NCBI RefSeq assembly: GCF_049673105.1
Contig: NZ_JBATXG010000019.1
Span: 1-64,000, forward strand
Direction of reading: 5' to 3'
DNA length: 64,000 nucleotides
DNA from: Castellaniella sp049673105
Lineage (GTDB): Bacteria; Pseudomonadota; Gammaproteobacteria; Burkholderiales; Burkholderiaceae_B
Shown: positions 18,960 through 27,162 of the stretch, piece after piece
Layout: each line of letters starts with the position of its first letter
How positions within the stretch are numbered: position 1 is the stretch's first letter
The notes under the pieces: model-generated
What the model was told of the DNA's origin: nothing
Databases searched by the model: none
The model's input: only the letters and a program-made list of their open reading frames with translations
Made by a program: the position numbers and the translations under genes

Positions 18960-20687
18960 ATGGACATTCGACGCACCATCCTCTGGATGATCTTTTCTTT
19001 TTCGCTGCTGCTGCTGTGGAACAACTGGCAGGTATACCAGGGGCAGCCATCCCTGTTTTCCGCGCCGCCGCCCGCTGCGGAACCGGCCAAGGCCCCAGAG
19101 GCGCCCGCTGGCCAGGGGGGTGTGCCCGACGTGGCTCACCAGGGCGGCGCGGCGCAGACCAAGGTTCCTGTGTCCGATGCGCCCCCCCAGGGGCAGCCGG
19201 TGCAGGTAAGGACCGGGGTGTTCAACCTGACGTTCGATACGCTGGGGGCGCAGTTGGTGCGCGCCGAGCTGCTGGACTACAGGAACGAGGAAGCCACTAC
19301 GGGCATCATCCCCTGGTTCAAGAGCCTGATCGGTAAAAAGCCGCCGCAGGATGCGGGCAGCATCCTGTACCTGCTGAACAACCAGCCTGGCGATACGTAT
19401 GTCGCCCAGACGGGCTTGGTGGGCGCGCCGCAGGGCCAGAGCTATCCCACGCATCTGACGCCGTTTGCGCTGGTGGGCGACGGGCCGGTGGTCAAGGGCG
19501 ATACGACCGAGATCTCGTTCGAGGCCGTGTCTGCTCAGGTGCGGGTGGTCAAGACCTTCATCCTGTCGCGCGACAGTTATGACATTCGCGTGCGCAATGA
19601 CGTCACCAATCTGGGCGATCAGCCCGTCAGTCCGTCCCTGTACCTGCAATTGACGCGCGATGGGCACGAGCCGTCCAGCCTGTCGGGCTTTTACAGCACC
19701 TTCACGGGTCCGGTGGTCTATTCGGCGGAAGACAAGTTCCAGAAGGTGACGTTCGAAGACATCACCAAGAACAAGGCCAGCTATACCCAGCAGGCCGACA
19801 ATGGCTGGGTCGGCATGGTGCAGCACTATTTTGCGACGGCCTGGGTGCCTCAGCAGGGCGTGGTGCGCACGAATCAGGCCCTGGCGCTGCCGGGCGATCT
19901 GTTCGCCGTCCGTACGATCGAATCCCTGGGCGAAATCGCACCGGGGGCGAGCAAATCCGTGGATGCGCAGCTGTGGGTCGGCCCGCAAGATCAGGAGGCC
20001 ATGAGCGAAGTGGCGCCCGGTCTGGATCTGGTGGTGGATTACGGCTGGGTGACGATCATCGCCAAGCCGATGTTCAAGCTGATGATCTGGCTGCACGGCC
20101 TGGTGGGCAACTGGGGCTGGACCATCGTGCTGTTGACGCTGCTGATCAAGCTGGTGTTCTATCCGCTGTCGGCGGCCAGCTACCGGTCCATGGCCAAGAT
20201 GAAGCTGGTCGCGCCGCGCCTGAAGCAGTTGAAGGAAAAATTCGGCGACGACAAGGCGAAGATGAATGCCGCCATGATGGAAATGTACCGCACGGAAAAG
20301 ATCAATCCGCTGGGCGGGTGCTTGCCGATGGTGGTGCAGATTCCGGTGTTCATTGCGCTGTACTGGGTGTTGCTGGGCAGCGTGGAGATGCGCGGGGCGC
20401 CGTGGCTGTTGTGGATTCACGATCTGTCGGTCAGCGATCCCTGGTTCATTCTGCCGGCGTTCATGATGTTGACGATGTTCCTGCAGATCAAGCTGAATCC
20501 GACGCCGCCGGATCCGATGCAGGCCAGGGTGATGATGATCATGCCGCTGGTGTTCGGCGGGATGATGTTCATGTTCCCGGCCGGGTTGGTGCTGTACTGG
20601 TGCGTGAACAACACGGTGTCGATCATTCAGCAGCGGGTGATCATGAATCGCCTGGATCGGGAAAAGGCGGCGTCGGCGTCCAGTTGA
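18960..20687 (+). CDS. yidC: Membrane protein insertase YidC (575 aa)
   Basis: Inner-membrane insertase working with or without Sec. N-terminal anchor MDIRRTILWMIFSFSLLLLW, then a large periplasmic domain (about 60-350) after a Pro/Ala-rich linker, and then the conserved five-helix core starting near WTIVLLTLLIKLVFYPLS. The core continues with GGCLPMVVQIPVFIALYWVLL and ends with QQRVIMNRL. I used the ATG at 18960; the frame is open to 18921, but the extra residues are not YidC-like. A strong terminator follows at 20711. Confidence 0.97.
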   Translation: MDIRRTILWMIFSFSLLLLWNNWQVYQGQPSLFSAPPPAAEPAKAPEAPAGQGGVPDVAHQGGAAQTKVPVSDAPPQGQPVQVRTGVFNLTFDTLGAQLVRAELLDYRNEEATTGIIPWFKSLIGKKPPQDAGSILYLLNNQPGDTYVAQTGLVGAPQGQSYPTHLTPFALVGDGPVVKGDTTEISFEAVSAQVRVVKTFILSRDSYDIRVRNDVTNLGDQPVSPSLYLQLTRDGHEPSSLSGFYSTFTGPVVYSAEDKFQKVTFEDITKNKASYTQQADNGWVGMVQHYFATAWVPQQGVVRTNQALALPGDLFAVRTIESLGEIAPGASKSVDAQLWVGPQDQEAMSEVAPGLDLVVDYGWVTIIAKPMFKLMIWLHGLVGNWGWTIVLLTLLIKLVFYPLSAASYRSMAKMKLVAPRLKQLKEKFGDDKAKMNAAMMEMYRTEKINPLGGCLPMVVQIPVFIALYWVLLGSVEMRGAPWLLWIHDLSVSDPWFILPAFMMLTMFLQIKLNPTPPDPMQARVMMIMPLVFGGMMFMFPAGLVLYWCVNNTVSIIQQRVIMNRLDREKAASASS

Positions 20688-20710
20688 TGGTCTGGATGTC
20701 GGCATGATGA

Positions 20711-20741
20711 AACGGCGCTCTTTTTGGAGCGCCGTTTTTTT
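20711..20741 (+). terminator. Rho-independent terminator after yidC
   Basis: AACGGCGCTC (20711-20720), a short T-rich loop, GAGCGCCGTT (20727-20736) and a run of T residues form a classical terminator 24 bp after the yidC stop. It closes the rpmH-rnpA-yidD-yidC operon. Confidence 0.93.
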
Positions 20742-20775
20742 GGTGGGGAGTCGCAGTTTAGGTTCTTAAGGGGAA

Positions 20776-20963
20776 CGCTGATCAAGAAGGGCCTGGCGCT
20801 CACCAGCCGGTGGCCCTACGGGCTTCCCGGGTCTACCTCGTCCATCGGGGCGGCGGACGAACTCGGCCTTCGGCCTCAAACACGTCCGCCGAAAGCTCCC
20901 CGATTCCCTACGGTAGCACCCGGCACCGGCCGACTGCGAGCGCCAGGCCCTTCTTGATCAGCG
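20776..20963. repeat. Nested inverted repeat of about 188 bp between yidC and mnmE
   Basis: The arms 20776-20801 and 20938-20963 are perfect 26-bp reverse complements (each contains AAGAAGGGCCTGGCGCTC or its complement). Inside them, CGGCGGACG (20851-20859) pairs with CGTCCGCCG (20883-20891), and ATCGGGG (20844-20850) pairs with CCCCGAT (20898-20904), so the whole can fold as nested stems. There is no coding frame that looks like a protein. It could be a MITE-like or REP-type element, or a structured RNA leader of mnmE. It fills most of the gap 20742-21081. Confidence 0.75.
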
Positions 20964-21081
20964 CTCCCGGGCCGTCGCGCGTTGCCTGGCGTGATTTCCC
21001 GATATCATGCAGATGGATTATGTTGGCTGTGCGCGGATCTCGCCGCACTTCCTGTTCGTGGATTTTTGAACGACTTTTGAT

Positions 21082-22473
21082 ATGAGCGTATCGCAGACAG
21101 ACCCCATCATCGCCATTGCCACTGCCCCTGGCCGGGGGGGTATTGGCGTGATTCGGGCGTCGGGGCCGGACCTGCGGGCCTGGGCGGATGCGCTGTGCGG
21201 CCAGGCGCTGCGGTCCCGGCATGCGCATTACCTGCCATTTCGCAATCGCGAGGGCGAGGTGATGGACGAGGGGCTGGCGCTGTTCTTTCCCGGCCCGCAT
21301 TCTTATACGGGCGAGGACGTGCTGGAACTGCAGGGGCACGGCGGGCCGGCTGTGTTGCGGCGGGTGCTGGACGACTGTTTGGCGCGAGGCGCCGATATCG
21401 GTTTGCGGCTGGCGCAGCCGGGGGAATTTACCCAGCGGGCTTTTTTGAATGAGCGGCTGGATCTGGCGCAGGCGGAAGCGGTGGCGGATCTGATCGAAGC
21501 CAGCTCCGCCGCGGCGGCCCGCAGTGCGATGGCGTCCTTGTCGGGGGCGTTTTCAGCCGAGATCGATGGCCTGAGCGAACGCATCGTGCAACTGCGCATG
21601 CTGGTCGAGGCGACGCTGGATTTCCCGGAAGAGGAAATCGATTTCCTGGAAAAGTACCAGGCGGCGGACCGCTTGGATACGGTGACGGCGGCGCTGGACG
21701 GGGTGCTGCGCACGGCGCGTCAGGGCATGGTGCTGCGCGAGGGCCTGCACGTGGTGCTGGCGGGGCAGCCGAACGTGGGCAAGTCCAGTCTGCTCAATGC
21801 GCTGGCGGGCGAGGACGTGGCCATCGTGACGCCCATTGCCGGCACGACGCGTGATCGGGTGATTCAGCAGATTCATGTCGACGGGATTCCGCTGCACATC
21901 GTGGATACGGCAGGGCTGCGCCATACCGAGGACACTGTGGAGCAGATCGGCGTCGAGCGCAGTTGGTCGGAAATCGCCCGCGCCCAGGTGATCGTGCATC
22001 TGCAGGATGCGCGGCACCCGGATGATCCGCTGGATGCGGACATCGTGCGGCGTCTGCCGGCGGGCACGCCGATGCTGCGGGTGTTGAACAAGGTGGATCT
22101 CTTGAATGAGTCCGCTCAAGCGCAGCGTGAGCACAGCGGGACGGACAGGTTGGATACATCGGAGCGGATCCGTATTTCCGCCCGCACGGGGGCGGGTCTG
22201 GACGAGCTGCGCGCTCGTTTGCTGAGCATCGCGGGCTGGACGCCGGGGACGGAATCGCCCTGGCTGGCACGCGAGCGCCATGTCCTGGCGCTGGAAGCGG
22301 CGCGGCAGCATTTGCTGCTGGCCCGAGAACACGCTGCGCACAGCGATCAGGTGCTGGATCTGTTTGCCGAAGAGCTGCGCCTGGCGCATGAGTCTTTGTG
22401 CGAGATCACCGGGCAGTTCACCAGCGACGATCTGCTGGGCGAGATCTTTTCGCGGTTCTGCATCGGGAAGTGA
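21082..22473 (+). CDS. mnmE: tRNA modification GTPase MnmE/TrmE (463 aa)
   Basis: GTPase partner of MnmG in U34 wobble modification. N-terminal formyl-THF-binding domain (IIAIATAPGRGGIGVIRASG), helical domain, and G domain inserted with G1 GQPNVGKSSLLNAL, G3 DTAGL and G4 NKVDL. The terminal CIGK is the conserved Cys-containing end required for activity. Complete length. Confidence 0.97.
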   Translation: MSVSQTDPIIAIATAPGRGGIGVIRASGPDLRAWADALCGQALRSRHAHYLPFRNREGEVMDEGLALFFPGPHSYTGEDVLELQGHGGPAVLRRVLDDCLARGADIGLRLAQPGEFTQRAFLNERLDLAQAEAVADLIEASSAAAARSAMASLSGAFSAEIDGLSERIVQLRMLVEATLDFPEEEIDFLEKYQAADRLDTVTAALDGVLRTARQGMVLREGLHVVLAGQPNVGKSSLLNALAGEDVAIVTPIAGTTRDRVIQQIHVDGIPLHIVDTAGLRHTEDTVEQIGVERSWSEIARAQVIVHLQDARHPDDPLDADIVRRLPAGTPMLRVLNKVDLLNESAQAQREHSGTDRLDTSERIRISARTGAGLDELRARLLSIAGWTPGTESPWLARERHVLALEAARQHLLLAREHAAHSDQVLDLFAEELRLAHESLCEITGQFTSDDLLGEIFSRFCIGK

Positions 22474-22480
22474 CGCCCGC

Positions 22481-22777
22481 CTATTCCCCGACCACAACTT
22501 CCGTATGCACGACGTCCGGCGCCTTGGCGAAGAAGCCGCCGACGATGCCGCGCCAGGCCTGGAAGTCTTCGGATTCGCGGAAATGCTTCATATGGTCTTC
22601 CAGGGTCTGCCAGTGGATCTGCAGCACGTATTGTTCGGGGTGCTCGATGATGTGGTGCAGTTCCAGGCGGTGAAAGCCGCGTGCCCGCTGGAACAGGGGC
22701 AGGGCTTTTTGCACGCCAGCCTCAAAGTCGGCCTGGGCACCGGGTTTGACGGTGATATGGGCCATTTCGCGGATCAT
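22481..22777 (-). CDS. Antibiotic-biosynthesis-monooxygenase (ABM) fold protein (98 aa)
   Basis: Small ferredoxin-like alpha/beta barrel protein of the ABM/YgiN type: HITVKPGAQADFEAGVQKALPLFQRARGFHRLELHH and the later HWQTLEDHMKHFRESEDFQAW are characteristic. Members are heme-degrading, quinol or unknown-substrate monooxygenases acting as dimers; the substrate is not evident here. AAGGA precedes the ATG at 22777. It converges with mnmE with a gap of only 7 bp. Confidence 0.8.
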   Translation of the reverse strand: MIREMAHITVKPGAQADFEAGVQKALPLFQRARGFHRLELHHIIEHPEQYVLQIHWQTLEDHMKHFRESEDFQAWRGIVGGFFAKAPDVVHTEVVVGE

Positions 22778-22881
22778 GTCGGGTTCCTTGGGGGTGAGTG
22801 ACGATGCCTGTGATTATGCACCGTTGCGCTGACCGCCAGCGGGGTTGGCAACAGACGGTCGTGTCGTCCGGGTAAGCCTCG

Positions 22882-24006
22882 TCAATCCGTCTGGTGAGTC
22901 AAGCGCCGCATCACTTCGTCGGCGATGGCCAGGCAGGACGTCAGCCCCGGCGATTCGATGCCGTACAGATTGATCAGGCCTGGCACGCCGTGTGTGTGGG
23001 CGTCCTGGATCAGGAAATCCGCATCCTGCCCATCAGCCATCACCAGTTTGGGCCGGATGCCGGCGTAGCTGGGGTGCAGGGCCTCATCGGGCAGCTCGGG
23101 CCAGTAGCGGCGGATGGCGGCGTAGAAATTGTCTGCCCGGGCGGGATCCACGTGATAGTCGATGGCATCCACCCATTCGACATCAGGGCCGAAGCGCGCC
23201 TGCCCGGCCAGGTCCAGGGTCAGATGCACACCCAGCCCGCTGGGTTCGGGCACCGGGTAGATCAGGCGGGAAAAGGGCGCCTTGCCGGACAGGGCATAGT
23301 AATTGCCTTTGGCGTAGCGACCGGCGGGGATGGTGGCGGGCGGTATGCCCTGAATGCGGGCTGCGATGTCCTGGGCGTGCAGGCCGGCGCAATTGACGAC
23401 GCGGCGGGCCATGATTTCCATGGGTTCATCGCCGCCGATGCGCAGCACGATGCCTGGTCCGCCGGCGGTCTGCACAGCGCCGCCTATGACAGGGGATCGC
23501 AGGGCCAGCAGGCCGCCGGCGTGTTCCAGGTCGCCCAGCAGCGCCAGCATCAGGCCGTGGCTATCGATAATGCCGGTAGAGGGCGATTCCAGGGCAGCGA
23601 CGCATTGCAGCGCGGGTTCGCGGGTTTGCGCCTGGTGGCGGTCCAGCCAGCGCAGGTCGTGCACGCCGTTGGCGGCAGCCGCAGCGGCGATCTCTTGCAG
23701 ACGATCTTGTTGCGCATCGTGCGTGGCGACGATCAGTTTGCCGCAGCGCTGGTGCGCCACGCCATGATCCGTGCAGTAGTCGTACAGAGCCTGGCGGCCT
23801 AGCACGCATAGCCGCGCTTTCAGCGATCCACGGGGATAGTAGATGCCTGCATGGATGACTTCGCTATTGCGTGAGCTGGTGCCGGTGCCGATGGTGGATT
23901 CGGACTCGACCAGCAGGGTTTCCAGGCCGGATCGGGCGCAAGCGCGGGCAACCGCCAGGCCGACGACGCCCGCGCCGATGACCAGGCAATCGACGGTATC
24001 GGTCAT
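22882..24006 (-). CDS. FAD-dependent oxidoreductase, L-2-hydroxyglutarate oxidase (LhgO)-like (374 aa)
   Basis: DAO-type flavoprotein. The N-terminal dinucleotide motif CLVIGAGVVGLAVARA is followed by TGTSSRNSEVIHAGIYYPRGSLKARLCVLG, the block that defines the LhgO/YgaF subgroup, and ends with GIESPGLTSCLAIADEV. Likely oxidises a 2-hydroxy acid and passes electrons to quinone; the substrate is inferred from family only. The ATG at 24006 has AGGAA five bases upstream; a TTG at 24021 would extend it by five residues. Divergent from ohrR. Confidence 0.8.
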   Translation of the reverse strand: MTDTVDCLVIGAGVVGLAVARACARSGLETLLVESESTIGTGTSSRNSEVIHAGIYYPRGSLKARLCVLGRQALYDYCTDHGVAHQRCGKLIVATHDAQQDRLQEIAAAAAANGVHDLRWLDRHQAQTREPALQCVAALESPSTGIIDSHGLMLALLGDLEHAGGLLALRSPVIGGAVQTAGGPGIVLRIGGDEPMEIMARRVVNCAGLHAQDIAARIQGIPPATIPAGRYAKGNYYALSGKAPFSRLIYPVPEPSGLGVHLTLDLAGQARFGPDVEWVDAIDYHVDPARADNFYAAIRRYWPELPDEALHPSYAGIRPKLVMADGQDADFLIQDAHTHGVPGLINLYGIESPGLTSCLAIADEVMRRLTHQTD

Positions 24007-24139
24007 GGGGATTCCTATCAAGGCTGATGCAATGCTTCAGTGTACTGTGGCGTCGGCGGGCGACCCTGTGTGACGCGTGACAGCGAAGGCGGCTGGGGCA
24101 AGGCATGTCAGCCATATGTCCGCAATTAAATAGCTTGCA

Positions 24140-24161
24140 ATTAAATAGCGAGCTATTTAAT
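24140..24161. promoter_or_regulatory. Palindromic operator, probable OhrR site
   Basis: ATTAAATAGC, GA, GCTATTTAAT form a perfect 22-bp inverted repeat whose right edge lies 9 bp before the ohrR start. A direct copy of the left half with flank (GCAATTAAATAGC at 24122-24134 and 24137-24149) lies one and a half turns upstream. OhrR proteins bind AT-rich palindromes at their own promoters, so autorepression is likely. Confidence 0.75.
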
Positions 24162-24169
24162 ATGGGAGC

Positions 24170-24664
24170 ATGTATCCAAAATCTGGCGATCAAGCGGATA
24201 TGACACCTGCCTCTCTCGCGCTGGACGCGCAACTCTGCTTTGCGCTGTATTCGGCGCACCTGGCGATGGGCAAGGTCTATCGCCACCATTTGCGCGATCT
24301 GGGGCTGACCTATCCGCAATATCTGGTCATGCTGGTGCTGTGGGAATCGGATAACTTGACGGTGACCGCGTTGGGGGGCCGGCTGTATCTGGATTCGGCC
24401 ACGCTGACCCCTTTGCTGAAACGCCTTCAGATGCTGGGACTGCTGCACCGCGACCGCGATCACGCCGACCAACGCCAGGTGTTGGTCACGTTGACGTCGG
24501 CGGGGCGTGCGCTGCAGAAACGGGCGCATGCCATTCCGCAAGAGGTGATGTGCGCGACCGGCTGTAGGCCGGATCAGGCGCTGACCTTGAAGGCCGATCT
24601 GGAAGCGCTGCGTACGCATCTGCAACACGCGCAGCTGATGCAGGAACATACGGCAATACGATAG
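24170..24664 (+). CDS. ohrR: MarR-family organic peroxide sensor OhrR (164 aa)
   Basis: Winged-helix repressor inactivated by oxidation of a reactive cysteine. LDAQLCFALYSAH holds that Cys (residue 23 from this start), and the winged helix includes LTVTALGGRLYLDSATLTPLLKRLQMLGLL with the DHADQRQVLVTLT wing. The next gene is ohr. An ATG at 24200 (MTPASLALDAQ) would give 154 residues and fits the family equally well. Controlled by the palindrome just upstream. Confidence 0.92.
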   Translation: MYPKSGDQADMTPASLALDAQLCFALYSAHLAMGKVYRHHLRDLGLTYPQYLVMLVLWESDNLTVTALGGRLYLDSATLTPLLKRLQMLGLLHRDRDHADQRQVLVTLTSAGRALQKRAHAIPQEVMCATGCRPDQALTLKADLEALRTHLQHAQLMQEHTAIR

Positions 24665-24783
24665 GAACGGCGTTTCCGACCGCATGCGGTCGGGGACGAG
24701 GACTTATCTGCTTTGCTGCTGGGGAAGTCGCCGTTTGTGGTGCCGAGGCTTTCTTTTTCAATCGCACCACCAGGAGTCCAACC

Positions 24784-25209
24784 ATGACAGTCGAAAACGT
24801 TCTCTACACCGCTCATGCCACCGCCACGGGTGGGCGCGCCGGCAGTGCCAAATCCTCGGATGGCCGTCTGGACATCAAATTGTCCGTCCCCAAGGAACTG
24901 GGCGGCGATGCCGGCCCCGGCACCAATCCGGAACAGTTGTTTGCGGCGGGCTATTCGGCTTGCTTTCTGGGCGCCCTGAAGCTGGTCGCCGGCAAAGAAG
25001 GCGTTGCGCTGCCGGATACGACTCAGATCGCGGGTTCCGTGGGCGTCGGTCCCATCCCCACGGGCTTTGGCATTGCCGTGGAACTGAAAATTTCCGCACC
25101 CGGCGTGGATCATGCCAAGCTGAATGATCTGGTGCAAAAAGCCCACGTGGTGTGCCCGTATTCCAACGCCACGCGCAACAACATCAAGGTCACGCTGACC
25201 GTGCAATAG
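24784..25209 (+). CDS. ohr: Organic hydroperoxide resistance protein Ohr (141 aa)
   Basis: Thiol peroxidase that reduces organic and fatty-acid hydroperoxides, usually with lipoyl proteins as reductant. Both catalytic cysteines are present: Cys60 in GYSACFLGAL and Cys124 in VVCPYSNATR. NPEQLFAAGYSACF is the family signature. CAGGAG precedes the ATG. It lies 119 bp downstream of its regulator ohrR. Confidence 0.96.
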   Translation: MTVENVLYTAHATATGGRAGSAKSSDGRLDIKLSVPKELGGDAGPGTNPEQLFAAGYSACFLGALKLVAGKEGVALPDTTQIAGSVGVGPIPTGFGIAVELKISAPGVDHAKLNDLVQKAHVVCPYSNATRNNIKVTLTVQ

Positions 25210-25251
25210 GGCGGTTGGCGCCTGCCTGACGGGCAGCTTGCCAGCGTCTGA

Positions 25252-25293
25252 ATGACAGAGGGCTCCGTTGAGTTGAACGGAGCCCTCTGTCAT
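25252..25293. terminator. Perfect 18-bp hairpin between ohr and narK
   Basis: Arms 25252-25269 and 25276-25293 are perfect complements around a 6-nt loop (GAGTTG); each arm includes GAGGGCTCCGTT or its complement. There is no T-tract on either side, so it is either a factor-dependent terminator, an mRNA-stabilising 3' hairpin for ohr, or an unrelated palindrome. Confidence 0.6.
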
Positions 25294-25404
25294 GGTGATG
25301 AGCTTCGGCCAGCGGGAGACTCGGATGATTCAGGTCAAATAACGGCACAGGTAATAGGGATATGATCGCTTTCTGGGCGAAAACATTTCGCCAGGGGAGC
25401 CCAT

Positions 25405-26676
25405 ATGTCATTTGAGACACAGACTCAAGGCGGCGGCGCATCGCGCCAAGCGCTGTCCGTCCTGTTTTCCAGCACCTTCGCGTTCACGATCTGTTTCGCT
25501 ATCTGGACCATGTTCTCCGTCCTGGGGGTGCCGCTAAAAGCCGAGCTGAGCCTGAATGAAACCCAGTTTGGTTTGCTGATCGCCACGCCGGTGCTGACGG
25601 GGTCGCTGATCCGGGTGCCTTTGGGGATGCTGACGGATCGTTTTGGGGGGCGGATCGTTTTCTTTCTGGTCCTGTTGGTGTGTGTGCCGCCGCTGTATCT
25701 GATGGCGCATGCCACCAGCTATACCCAGTTCCTGGTGCTGGCCTTGTTTGTCGGGCTGGCGGGCGGGACGTTTTCCGTGGGCACGCCTTATGTGGCCCGC
25801 TGGTTTGTGCCAGAGCGCCGGGGCTTCGCCATGGGCGTATTCGGGGCGGGTAATTCGGGTTCAGCCCTGAACATGTTTGTCGCGCCCCTGATCATCGGCG
25901 CTTTTGGCTGGACCATGTTGCCGAAGGTCTACGCTGCGCTGATGCTGGGGACGGCCATCTTGTTCTGGCTATTCAGCCATACGGACCCGGCGCATCGTGT
26001 CTCGACTGATACGGGGATTTTGCGGCAGCTCAGCGTGCTGAAGGACCCGCGTGTCTGGCGGTACTGCCAATATTATTCCGTGGTGTTTGGCGGCTATGTG
26101 GCGCTGGCCCTGTGGATCACCAAATACTATGTGGCCGAATATGGTTTCGATCTGACGCTGGCGGCGTTTCTGGCGATGATCTTTTCCCTGCCGGGCGGGG
26201 TGTTGCGGGCCCTGGGGGGCTGGTTTTCGGATCGTTTCGGCGCCTACACCGTGACCTGGTGGGTCATGTGGGTGTGCTGGGTGTGTTTCTTTCTGTTGTC
26301 TTATCCACAGACGCAGATGACGATTCAGACCTTGAGCGGGCCTGTGTCCCTGGACATCGGCTTGAACGCCACGGTGTTCACGATCCTGCTGTTCATCGTC
26401 GGGGTGGCGATGGCGATCGGCAAGGCATCGGTATTCAAGTTCATCAGCGATGATTACTCGGACAATATCGGCGCGGTGTCCGGCGTCGTGGGCCTGGCGG
26501 GGGGATTGGGCGGCTTCATTCTGCCGATCATGTTCGGTGCGCTGCTGGATATCACCGGCGTGTATTCCAGTGCCTTCATGCTGCTGTATGGATCAGTCTG
26601 CGTGTCGCTGATCTTCATGCACTATTCGTACCGCCGCGCGCCGCGCGCCGGGACGGAACTGGTGGAGCCGGCGTGA
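25405..26676 (+). CDS. Nitrate/nitrite transporter, NarK (NNP) family of MFS (423 aa)
   Basis: Twelve-helix major facilitator. The two nitrate signatures of the NNP family are visible: GLAGGTFSVGTPYVARWF in TM5 and SGVVGLAGGLGGFILPI in TM11, and the TM2-3 loop LGMLTDRFGG. Arg in SLIRVPLG corresponds to the substrate-binding arginine. AGGGGAG precedes the ATG. No nitrate reductase is in the window; nitrite reductase genes begin 1.9 kb downstream. Whether it is a NarK1 or NarK2 type (symporter or nitrate/nitrite antiporter) is undecided. Confidence 0.88.
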   Translation: MSFETQTQGGGASRQALSVLFSSTFAFTICFAIWTMFSVLGVPLKAELSLNETQFGLLIATPVLTGSLIRVPLGMLTDRFGGRIVFFLVLLVCVPPLYLMAHATSYTQFLVLALFVGLAGGTFSVGTPYVARWFVPERRGFAMGVFGAGNSGSALNMFVAPLIIGAFGWTMLPKVYAALMLGTAILFWLFSHTDPAHRVSTDTGILRQLSVLKDPRVWRYCQYYSVVFGGYVALALWITKYYVAEYGFDLTLAAFLAMIFSLPGGVLRALGGWFSDRFGAYTVTWWVMWVCWVCFFLLSYPQTQMTIQTLSGPVSLDIGLNATVFTILLFIVGVAMAIGKASVFKFISDDYSDNIGAVSGVVGLAGGLGGFILPIMFGALLDITGVYSSAFMLLYGSVCVSLIFMHYSYRRAPRAGTELVEPA

Positions 26677-26678
26677 GG

Positions 26679-26812
26679 GTGTGGCGCCGTCCACCTCACG
26701 GCCTGCAGGCCGCTCGGATAAATTTGGCAGAGCACAGTCCGCAGGATGTGGCGCCGTCCCACCTCGGCGCTTGCAAGCGCCTCGGATAATTCCTGCGCAT
26801 GACAGCCCGCAG
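26679..26812. repeat. Tandem imperfect 65-bp repeat with covarying hairpins downstream of narK
   Basis: Copy 1 (26679-26743) and copy 2 (26746-26812) share TGTGGCGCCGTCC, CACCTC, CTCGGATAA and CCGCAG in order. In the same position each carries a different but self-complementary core: CGGCCTGCAGGCCG in copy 1 and GGCGCTTGCAAGCGCC in copy 2. Preserved pairing with changed bases suggests a structured transcript. The function is unknown. Confidence 0.65.
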
Positions 26813-26822
26813 GGGCTGTCAT
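26799..26822. terminator. Hairpin at the narK / HMA-protein convergent junction
   Basis: ATGACAGCCC, loop GCAG, GGGCTGTCAT form a perfect 10-bp stem 11 bp from the stop codon of the minus-strand HMA-like gene. No T-run follows. It partly overlaps repeat copy 2. Confidence 0.5.
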
Positions 26823-26832
26823 GTGTCTGGAA

Positions 26833-27117
26833 TTATCCCCCGCACCCGCCGCAGCAGTTGCCGTCTTCGCCGTGGACGGGCTTCATGGCTTCGTAGCCGG
26901 CGTCGGCGACCGCCACCTGGATACGCTGTGTGGATGCCTGCGCCGTATCGAAAGTGATGGTGGCCTTCTCGTCGGCCAGCGACACGCTGACTTGAGATAC
27001 GCCAGGCAGTGCGGACAGAACGCGATCCAGCTTGTCGGCGCATTCGGGGCCGCGCAGACCCACGAGGCGCAGCGTCTCGGTTTTCTGGGAAGATCGTTTC
27101 AGGGTTTCAGCTTGCAT
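26833..27117 (-). CDS. Small HMA-like (heavy-metal-associated) protein (94 aa)
   Basis: One ferredoxin-like HMA domain (about residues 15-80): TLRLVGLRGPECADKLDRVLSALPGVSQVSVSLADEKATITFD and YEAMKP. The usual metal site GMxCxxC is altered: the first Cys is replaced by Gly (GLRGPEC) and only the second remains. The protein ends in NCCGGCGG, a Cys cluster that may take over metal binding. A GAGGA site precedes the ATG. It may handle copper or zinc in trans, or it may have lost metal transfer. Its promoter region is shared with dinB and contains a palindrome at 27163. Confidence 0.75.
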   Translation of the reverse strand: MQAETLKRSSQKTETLRLVGLRGPECADKLDRVLSALPGVSQVSVSLADEKATITFDTAQASTQRIQVAVADAGYEAMKPVHGEDGNCCGGCGG

Positions 27118-27162
27118 AGGTCCTCGCGAACGGGGAAATGCCCCTGGATAGGGCGGGGTTAT

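Noticed and set aside
20724..21085. Short plus-strand ORFs (77 and 91 aa) over the inverted repeat between yidC and mnmE
   Set aside because: They are explained by the nested repeat, lack ribosome sites and have no protein-like composition.
26301..26309. Perfect DnaA box (TTATCCACA) inside narK
   Set aside because: A single isolated box within coding sequence with no AT-rich partner; likely chance.
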